NCBI GenBank assembly: GCA_002707085.1
Contig: PALY01000001.1
Location: forward strand, 53,045 to 64,808
Direction: 5' to 3'
From: Deltaproteobacteria bacterium
Lineage (GTDB): Bacteria > Myxococcota_A > UBA796
Length of the DNA stretch: 11,764 bases
The stretch's first letter is position 1. Each line of letters starts with the position of its first letter. This document shows positions 6,050-11,764 of the stretch, piece by piece. The notes under the pieces are model-generated. The model was given only the letters and a program-made list of their open reading frames with translations. It had not been told where the DNA came from and searched no databases. The position numbers and the translations under genes were made by a program.

Positions 6050-7890
6050 CCAACCTTTCGACGGGCCAACAAAACGGCGATGATATCAATGGCCGCAGGC
6101 GTAACGCCAGGCAACCGGGCTGCAGCCCCCAAGGTCTCCGGACGCGCAGCACGCAGCCGTTCTGCCACCTCGGAAGAAATCCCGGAAAAAACAAAGTCCA
6201 TATCTTCTGGGATGCGTACCGATTCCATCTTGCGTGTCTTGGCAGCACGAGACTCTTCTCGGCTTAGGTAGCCTGCATATTTCAGATCGGTTTCCACCTG
6301 TTCCGCCGTCGAAGCATCAAGGTCAGGGGCGCCGTCTACCAACTTCTCGATGTCCCGCCAGTGAAGCTGGGGTCGGCGAATCAATTCAGACACCGTGAGA
6401 GGCTTCTTGGGTACGGATAAACCGGCATCGACAAACCGTTTGGCTGTAGCCGCATTCGGTCGAACTTGGGTTGCATCACACCAGGCCCGGGCCGCTTCTA
6501 TTGCGGCTTTCTTGACCTCAAACCGCGCCCAGGCGTCATCCGCCACCAATCCAACTTTACGCCCCAAAGGCATCAATCGACGATCGGCATTGTCTTCTCG
6601 CAACAGCAACCGGTGTTCCGCACGACTGGAAAACATTCTGTATGGCTCCCCACCCACGCCACGCGTCACCAAGTCATCGATCAGCACACCTGCATATGCT
6701 TGATCACGGCCCAGGCGAAAGGGTTCACCAAGGGCTGCAGAAGCACCCGCAATCAAACCTTGAACACCTGCTTCTTCGTAGCCGCTGGTTCCATTGACCT
6801 GACCGGCAAAATACAAGCCTTGGATTTGCTCATGTTCAAGACCATGATTCAAATCTCTCGGATCTGCAAAGTCATACTCCACCGCATACCCAGCCTGTAA
6901 AATCTCAGCTTTCTCCAAGCCTGGAATCGAACGCACCATCGCCAACTGCACATCCACAGGAAGGCTAGTACTCAAGCCATTCACATACACACGATGTGTA
7001 TTCAGCCCTTCTGGCTCCAAGAACAACTGGTGACGATCACGTTCTGCAAACCGCACGATCTTGTCCTCGATGCTCGGGCAATAGCGCGGACCACGGCCTT
7101 CGATTTGACCTGAAAACAAAGGTGAGCGATCCAATCCATCTCGAATAATCTGGTGGGTTTTCTCTGAAGTGTAGGCGATGTGACAATCGATCTGCGGCAA
7201 ACGAGACTTGGGTGGATCGAAGGAAAAGTGGCCTTCAGGAAGTGTTTCGTCCTGCACTTCTACGCGATCCCAATCAATGGTCCGCCCATCCAACCGGGGG
7301 GTCGTTCCAGTCTTGAGCCGACCCAACCGCATTCCCAAAGACAACAAACGACTGGAAAGCTGAGAAGCGGAAATGTCACCAACCCGTCCGCCTGAAACCT
7401 GCTCCTGTCCACAATGCATGACGGCTGAAAGAAATGTACCGGTGGTCAAAATCACAGCACGCGACTGTACGATCGACCCAGACCCCAACACGACTCCAGT
7501 GACACGGGTTCCATCTACTTGAAGGTCCACAACTTCATCGGAAATCAGCTCAATGCCCGCACACGACTCGATTTCTGCCCGCATCGTTTGTGGGTACAAA
7601 TCAATGTCTACCTGGGCTCGGCTCGACTGCACTGCGAGACCCTTTCGCGTATTCAGACGGCGAAACTGTATCGTACATGCATCCGCCACCTTCGCCATGG
7701 CCCCGCCCAACGCATCGATCTCTCGCACCAAGTTCCCTTTTGCAAGACCACCCACCGCTGGGTTGCAAGAGAGGCGACCGATGTGATCGAGCCGCATCGT
7801 GACCATGACGACACGTTGACCCAAACGCGCTGCGGCCAACGCAGCTTCACAGCCAGCATGCCCAGCACCCACAACAACAATGTCAGCCAT
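6046..7890 (-). CDS. mnmG: tRNA uridine-5-carboxymethylaminomethyl modification enzyme MnmG (GidA)
   Basis: With MnmE, this FAD enzyme installs carboxymethylaminomethyl groups at U34 of certain tRNAs. The 614-residue product has the FAD-binding GAGHAG at 8-13, SCNPAVGG (cysteine 42) with KGNLVREIDALGG, TGTFLSAVMHCG at about 150-161, and PRYCPSIEDK (cysteine 271); the two cysteines match the conserved ones of the family. GGEPYRMFSSRAEHRLLLREDNAD is also conserved. The ATG at 7890 (MADIVVVGAGHAG) fits the normal N-terminus; an in-frame ATG at 7917 would add nine residues and cannot be excluded, since no clear Shine-Dalgarno decides. The gene is coupled to rsmG. Only 73 bases separate it from the divergent glycosyltransferase gene. 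MnmE is not in the window. Confidence 0.98.
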   Translation of the reverse strand: MADIVVVGAGHAGCEAALAAARLGQRVVMVTMRLDHIGRLSCNPAVGGLAKGNLVREIDALGGAMAKVADACTIQFRRLNTRKGLAVQSSRAQVDIDLYPQTMRAEIESCAGIELISDEVVDLQVDGTRVTGVVLGSGSIVQSRAVILTTGTFLSAVMHCGQEQVSGGRVGDISASQLSSRLLSLGMRLGRLKTGTTPRLDGRTIDWDRVEVQDETLPEGHFSFDPPKSRLPQIDCHIAYTSEKTHQIIRDGLDRSPLFSGQIEGRGPRYCPSIEDKIVRFAERDRHQLFLEPEGLNTHRVYVNGLSTSLPVDVQLAMVRSIPGLEKAEILQAGYAVEYDFADPRDLNHGLEHEQIQGLYFAGQVNGTSGYEEAGVQGLIAGASAALGEPFRLGRDQAYAGVLIDDLVTRGVGGEPYRMFSSRAEHRLLLREDNADRRLMPLGRKVGLVADDAWARFEVKKAAIEAARAWCDATQVRPNAATAKRFVDAGLSVPKKPLTVSELIRRPQLHWRDIEKLVDGAPDLDASTAEQVETDLKYAGYLSREESRAAKTRKMESVRIPEDMDFVFSGISSEVAERLRAARPETLGAAARLPGVTPAAIDIIAVLLARRKVG

Positions 7891-7952
7891 TAATGATGAC
7901 ACTTTGGCCCCCTTCATTCGCCGTCTAACCCACTCGCTGGTTCAAACCCGGG

Positions 7953-7957
7953 TAGGA
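7953..7957 (+). promoter_or_regulatory. Shine-Dalgarno deciding the start of the GT-C glycosyltransferase
   Basis: TAGGA ends six bases before ATG 7964. This supports ATG 7964 over the in-frame ATG at 7880, which would overlap the start of divergent mnmG and add a non-hydrophobic 28-residue extension. Confidence 0.6.
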
Positions 7958-7963
7958 TGCACC

Positions 7964-9484
7964 ATGCGCCGCACATTACCCATGATCGTTCTATTGGGAC
8001 TTTCTCTTCCCTTTGCTCACAAGCCCGTACATGTAGACGACGCAAACTTCCTCGCCATGGCCCGTCATGCAGCAAAGGATCCGTGGCGCCCCCATGATTT
8101 CCCCATCAATTGGCAAGGAACAACCGAGTCCGCTTTTGATGTCCTTTCCAACCCACCTGGTATCGCATGGTGGTTGGCTCCACTGAGTGATGCATCCATC
8201 ACAGCAATGCATTTATGGATGCTGCCATGGCTGATTTTGGCCGCCTGGGGAGCTTTACAACTCGGCTCCATCGTCGCCAAGCGACCCAACAGTGCGGCAC
8301 TTTTACTGTGCGGTGCGCCCATCGCCATCCTTGCAACACAAGCGCTCACTCCCGACCTTCCTCTCCTCGCATGTGTACTCGCTGGGATGGCGGGCCTGAT
8401 GCAAGAAAACACGACTAAAACGCTCTCTTCAAAATGGCCTTGGGCTGTTCTTGTAGGCTTGGGGGCTGTGTTTCGGTACAGCGGCGTTGCCATGATCCCG
8501 CTTGTGGGGCTTTGGGCATGGATGCACGGAGACCGTCGCTCCGCTTTTCGACTCGCCGCCGCCGCATCGCTACCGTTGGCACTGCTCATCGTTCATGATC
8601 TACTCGCCTACGATGCAATTCACTTGTTGGCGATGACGGGCTTCCAATCCGTGTCCAATACCGCAGGCGACTTGGGACACAAAACTGTGGCAAGTATTGC
8701 CGCTTTAGGCGGAGCCGCCGCACTCCCCATTCTGTGTTGGCACCACTCAAAACGCGCCATCGCTGGCGCCATCGTAGGTGCAATCATGGGTGCAATCGCA
8801 GCACACTTGACCCACCAGTTGAGTGCGCCCACCCTTGCCACCATCCTTTTTTCGGCCGCTGGTGGCGCCACACTCTCGGCTGTTTTCAAACCCAAAGACC
8901 GCATGGACCAATTTCTATTGGTGTGGTTGGGAACAGGTCTGTTGTTTCTCATCATGCTCCGGTTTTCCGCCAGCCGATATTGGATACCATTCTTTGCTCC
9001 CGCAATCCTTATTCCTCTTCGGTATGCATCACGCCGACAGGTGTTGATGGCATCCATCCTGACCCCACTCCTGGGCTTCGCCCTCGCAATGGACGATCTC
9101 GATCTCGCACACACCCAACAGCTTGCGGCCCAAAAAGCGATGCTGCATCCGGCGGGGCGGGTCGCAGGGCATTGGGGTTTCCAACATCATTTGGAAGCGG
9201 CTGGGTGGGTACCTGTGGAGGATGACGAACTGCTGGGCAAGCAAGAGTTGGTCGCCATTTCAAGGAATGCTTGGCCCCAATCTACTTCAAACGCATGCTG
9301 GGAATGGATGGAGGTCACCCCATTTCCGGACCCGAGACCGGGTCTGCGGGTATTGACCTATGCAGGTGGAGCAAACATTCACGGCAATATGCTTTCAGGA
9401 TGGCCTCCCGCTCGTGTGTTCGCTCCATGGACCATAGCGCAGGACGCCATGGAACATCTCACGGTCCGTCGTACTTGCCCCTAG
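7964..9484 (+). CDS. ArnT/PMT-like (GT39-type) membrane glycosyltransferase
   Basis: This 506-residue integral membrane protein is predicted to transfer a sugar from a polyprenyl-phosphate carrier on the periplasmic side. After an N-terminal helix (about 5-18) the first outer loop has HVDDANFLAMARH (D25, D26), the acidic pair typical of the GT-C catalytic site, followed by FPINWQGTTESAFDVLSNPPG, a pattern familiar from ArnT/PMT_2-like proteins. About ten more hydrophobic segments follow. SRYWIPFFAPAILIPLRY lies before the periplasmic C-terminal part, which contains GHWGFQHHLEAAGW, also typical of this group. A glycine-rich zipper (AGAIVGAIMGAIA) lies in one helix. The acceptor is unknown: lipid A, O-antigen or protein are all possible. 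It is divergent from mnmG, and its TAG stop overlaps the stop of the convergent small gene. Confidence 0.85.
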   Translation: MRRTLPMIVLLGLSLPFAHKPVHVDDANFLAMARHAAKDPWRPHDFPINWQGTTESAFDVLSNPPGIAWWLAPLSDASITAMHLWMLPWLILAAWGALQLGSIVAKRPNSAALLLCGAPIAILATQALTPDLPLLACVLAGMAGLMQENTTKTLSSKWPWAVLVGLGAVFRYSGVAMIPLVGLWAWMHGDRRSAFRLAAAASLPLALLIVHDLLAYDAIHLLAMTGFQSVSNTAGDLGHKTVASIAALGGAAALPILCWHHSKRAIAGAIVGAIMGAIAAHLTHQLSAPTLATILFSAAGGATLSAVFKPKDRMDQFLLVWLGTGLLFLIMLRFSASRYWIPFFAPAILIPLRYASRRQVLMASILTPLLGFALAMDDLDLAHTQQLAAQKAMLHPAGRVAGHWGFQHHLEAAGWVPVEDDELLGKQELVAISRNAWPQSTSNACWEWMEVTPFPDPRPGLRVLTYAGGANIHGNMLSGWPPARVFAPWTIAQDAMEHLTVRRTCP

Positions 9485-9669
9485 TCGGATCGCTTCCAGG
9501 CGGCGTGGATTTCCCAACCGCAACCAATCAGACATAAAGTGTCCTGCAAAGCGAGCCACAACAGCCCACGGCCACCCAATTGCGGAAACAACAACAGACT
9601 TAAAACCATGCTTGCCAACAACCAGGCAAGGGCAAGAATCAAGGCAGGACGAATCTTGGGGCGCGACAT
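9481..9669 (-). CDS. Small two-helix membrane protein (hypothetical)
   Basis: This 62-residue product is not recognised. It has a basic N-terminus (MSRPKIRP), two hydrophobic helices at about 9-28 and 35-52 separated by PQLGGRG, and a short basic end (AAWKRSD), fitting a hairpin in the inner membrane with both ends in the cytoplasm. It fills the gap between the flanking plus-strand genes almost exactly. Its TAG stop shares the bases CTAG (9481-9484) with the TAG of the convergent glycosyltransferase. The Shine-Dalgarno is weak. I judge it real from its composition and fit, but conservation would have to prove it. Confidence 0.55.
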   Translation of the reverse strand: MSRPKIRPALILALAWLLASMVLSLLLFPQLGGRGLLWLALQDTLCLIGCGWEIHAAWKRSD

Positions 9670-9726
9670 ATCTTGAGCATACCCCTTCCAGCGAAAAAAT
9701 CAGATAGGATGCGACATCAATTTGTC

Positions 9727-9731
9727 AGGAG
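9727..9731 (+). promoter_or_regulatory. Shine-Dalgarno fixing the start at 9737
   Basis: AGGAG ends five bases before ATG 9737 and lies downstream of the alternative TTG at 9722, which has no ribosome site. It therefore selects the ATG. Confidence 0.8.
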
Positions 9732-9736
9732 CATCT

Positions 9737-10303
9737 ATGGATTACATCAAACCCGCATGGGACACATTCATCAAACATCCATGGCAATGGGTGGCTTTTG
9801 GCCTCGTGATGGCTGTCGCAAACCAATTTTTTATTGGGTTTCTACTCCAGCCAAACGCCATTCGCGTGATGCGTACTTCCGTTCAAAATGAAACACCGCC
9901 CGATATCGGCGACTATTTCAACTTCGACGACATGAACCATGATGCACTCACCATGTTGTGCATCACCGGTGTATACATCCTGGGCCTGTGTTGTTGCATT
10001 GTCGGTGTCTACGTCGCCATCCCTCTTTTGGTGTGGACGGCCCACCTGGCTGCAGAAAAGACTTTTGAGCCCATCGACAACCTCAAGGCCTCTTTTGCCC
10101 ATGCAAAATCGAACATCGTTCCGATATTGATTCAACTCATTACACTCGCTCTGATTGCATCGGTTGCTGTTGTGTTGACCTGTGGTCTCGCCGCAATTGT
10201 CATCGCTCCATTGGTGATTCTGGCGATTGACCTATTCTACTTGGACAATCGGGATGCCATTTACCAAGCGGCCGCAGATGCTGGCATTCAACGCATCGCT
10301 TGA
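9737..10303 (+). CDS. Polytopic membrane protein of unknown function
   Basis: The 188-residue product begins MDYIKPAWDTFIKHPWQW and has four or so hydrophobic segments: about 19-40, 75-105 (with three adjacent cysteines, LCCCIVG), 130-150 and 150-170. A polar loop with many acidic residues (PPDIGDYFNFDDMNHD) lies between the first two. The segment LKASFAHAKSNIVPILIQ before the third helix resembles cytoplasmic linkers seen in small bacterial membrane proteins of the DUF4013/YciC type, but I cannot name a family with confidence. The start is set by AGGAG five bases upstream. It ends 6 bases before the pseudouridine synthase ATG, so it is the first gene of an operon with that gene and the following exported protein. 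The functional link is unknown. Confidence 0.8.
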   Translation: MDYIKPAWDTFIKHPWQWVAFGLVMAVANQFFIGFLLQPNAIRVMRTSVQNETPPDIGDYFNFDDMNHDALTMLCITGVYILGLCCCIVGVYVAIPLLVWTAHLAAEKTFEPIDNLKASFAHAKSNIVPILIQLITLALIASVAVVLTCGLAAIVIAPLVILAIDLFYLDNRDAIYQAAADAGIQRIA

Positions 10304-10309
10304 GTTTTG

Positions 10310-11305
10310 ATGAGTGATAGAGAAATCGTTGTGAATGGGGAAACGCTTCGGCTGAACAGTCGAAGCGTCATCGTCGGTACCGATGGAGATGGCCGTCGAG
10401 TCGATGTGTACTTGGCGAATCGATTTCCCAACTTCTCTCGGTCGAGCATCCAACGTTTGATCCAACAGGGTGGTATCGAGCGGGTGAACGGTGATCTCAA
10501 ACCATCCTCTACATTGGCCGCAGGCCAAGAACTGCTGGTCACATCTCCCGGAATCGGGCCATCAGGGCCACCACCTCCGCTCCCAGATGTAATGTATGAG
10601 GACGAGCGCCTTCTCGTCGTGTCCAAACCATCCGGGATGTTGGCCCACCCGGCAGGATTGACTTTCACTTACGGACTGGTGGGCGTGGCCCGCGCAGCAC
10701 GACCCGACCATGATGTAGACCTTGCTCACCGTTTAGATCGTGAAACCAGTGGCATCAATGTTTTGACCAAAGACAAGGCCGCAAACTCATTTCTCAAAAA
10801 CGCATTTTATAAAAAGCTGCCCAGCAAGACGTACCACGCCATCGTGTATGGTTCGCCCGACTGGGAGCAGACAAAAGTGGATGCACCCATTGGTCATGCA
10901 GCAGGGTCCAGCATCAGAATTCGGAGAGGGGTTGCCGCAGATGGACTGCCTGCGCAGACCACGGTGTCCGTACTCCAAAGAATGGAGAATTTCAGCCTTG
11001 TGGAAGCATGTCCTCACACAGGACGAACACACCAAATTCGCGTCCATCTCGAGCATTTGGGATTACCGATACTTGGTGACAAAATGTATGGCCAACCCGA
11101 TGATACGTTCACACACATGTTGGACCACGGACCCGATGAAAAAATCAGGAAAGCCACCGGTTTTCCTCGACATGCGCTGCACGCTGCGAAGATCACAATT
11201 CCACATCCAGATGGCGAATGGGTCACAATTGAGGCACCATTACCTACGGACATGAAAGCCATCGTAGATGGAAAACAACCTTGCTGGCCCGACCCGGACG
11301 AATAG
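10310..11305 (+). CDS. RluA-family rRNA pseudouridine synthase (RluC/RluD-like)
   Basis: The enzyme converts specific uridines, most likely in 23S rRNA, to pseudouridine. Of its 331 residues, an S4-type RNA-binding domain spans about 28-78 (RRVDVYLANRF, SRSSIQRLIQQGGIERVNG). A proline-rich linker at 84-92 leads to the catalytic domain: YEDERLLVVSKPSGMLAHP, then HRLDRETSG with the catalytic aspartate D143, and GRTHQIRVHLEHLGLPILGDKMYG, all family hallmarks. The exact member (RluC, RluD or another) cannot be decided, so no symbol is given. The ATG at 10310 is preferred to the adjacent TTG at 10307. It lies 6 bases after the upstream membrane-protein gene and 9 bases before the next gene, within one operon. 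Confidence 0.95.
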   Translation: MSDREIVVNGETLRLNSRSVIVGTDGDGRRVDVYLANRFPNFSRSSIQRLIQQGGIERVNGDLKPSSTLAAGQELLVTSPGIGPSGPPPPLPDVMYEDERLLVVSKPSGMLAHPAGLTFTYGLVGVARAARPDHDVDLAHRLDRETSGINVLTKDKAANSFLKNAFYKKLPSKTYHAIVYGSPDWEQTKVDAPIGHAAGSSIRIRRGVAADGLPAQTTVSVLQRMENFSLVEACPHTGRTHQIRVHLEHLGLPILGDKMYGQPDDTFTHMLDHGPDEKIRKATGFPRHALHAAKITIPHPDGEWVTIEAPLPTDMKAIVDGKQPCWPDPDE

Positions 11306-11314
11306 GACAGTCAT

Positions 11315-11764
11315 ATGAGAATCATTTCCTGCGCTCTTTTCCTCTCTTTGCCCGCAATGGCAGAGGAACCTGCCACAACAGAAGAGGCCACCGAAGCCAA
11401 ACCTGTTGTCGAGAAACTGCCCCCAGCACCTTCAAGCTTGGGTCAACTCACGCCTGAACGATTGATGGCGTTGCGCACCTACAAAGCACAACGATTGCAA
11501 GTTCGTGCAGAAACGGAGTATCGCGGTTCTTCCGTCGCCACCTATACGTCCATGTCCTACGGCTACCCCAGCGGAATGGGGACGGGGGTTGTGGTCACAG
11601 ATCAGCTCTCGACCTTTAGAACGTGGGGCGTATACAGAGGCCCTCAACGCCTCTCGACTCCAGACTTCCTGAACCTGACTGGGGCGCAGGAACAAAAGGA
11701 AAAATTGGTGTCCGATATCCACACGCTGCGCCGTCAGGCAAAGGGGTGGTACATCGTGGCTGGA
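11315..11764 (+). CDS. Exported protein of unknown function, C-terminus beyond window
   Basis: The first 150 residues are present with no stop. A short signal peptide is evident (MRIISCALFLSLPAMA, likely cut before EEP), followed by an acidic, proline-rich low-complexity stretch (about 17-42) and then a region with no motif I recognise: LGQLTPERLMALRTYKAQRL, a glycine/tyrosine-rich segment (YTSMSYGYPSGMGTG) and a hydrophilic part ending GWYIVAG. It is probably periplasmic or outer-membrane associated. AGGA overlapping the pseudouridine synthase stop lies seven bases upstream of the ATG, supporting both the start and operon membership. Confidence 0.8.
   Translation, partial: MRIISCALFLSLPAMAEEPATTEEATEAKPVVEKLPPAPSSLGQLTPERLMALRTYKAQRLQVRAETEYRGSSVATYTSMSYGYPSGMGTGVVVTDQLSTFRTWGVYRGPQRLSTPDFLNLTGAQEQKEKLVSDIHTLRRQAKGWYIVAG

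Noticed and set aside
9673..9710. Plus-strand promoter TTGAGC ... TAGGAT before the 9737 gene
   Set aside because: The spacing is 26 bases, too long for a sigma70 promoter, and no better pair was found.

Overview
This 11.8 kb window looks like the chromosomal housekeeping region often found near a replication origin: mnmG-rsmG (tRNA and rRNA modification) and parA-parB (chromosome segregation), all on the minus strand. The organism is a Gram-negative bacterium of moderate GC content: it has a signal-peptide protein, envelope-type glycosyltransferases and a periplasmic coiled-coil protein. The combination would suit a deltaproteobacterial-type lineage (Myxococcota or Bradymonadota-like), but that placement is inference and weak.

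Layout from left to right. Positions 1-1534 (minus) hold parB, cut by the left edge, and parA, translationally coupled through an ATGA overlap. Positions 1535-1838 hold no gene but are rich in signals: a good minus-strand sigma70-type promoter for parAB, a 14-bp stem-loop starting exactly at the predicted transcript start, and three copies of a tandem GTGGAAC...GGAACA motif whose first part equals one half of the universal parS site. Positions 1839-5518 (plus) hold a three-gene envelope module: a GT-C type membrane glycosyltransferase, a GT-A family 2 glycosyltransferase with membrane tail, and a membrane-anchored coiled-coil protein of unknown function. Positions 5519-7890 (minus) hold rsmG and mnmG, again ATGA-coupled. 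Positions 7964-9484 (plus) encode a second GT-C (ArnT/PMT-like) glycosyltransferase, which meets a small two-helix membrane protein (9481-9669, minus) stop codon on stop codon. Positions 9737 to the right edge (plus) form a tight operon: a polytopic membrane protein, an RluA-family rRNA pseudouridine synthase, and the start of an exported protein.

The usual mnmG-rsmG-parA-parB order is kept, but it is split by the three-gene glycosyltransferase/coiled-coil module running in the opposite direction, and a further glycosyltransferase gene flanks mnmG on its other side. The best candidates for something new are the parA leader (5'-terminal hairpin plus parS half-site repeats) and the uncharacterised coiled-coil protein, whose ribosome binding site lies inside a hairpin. 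No mobile element, tRNA, rRNA or CRISPR array was seen.
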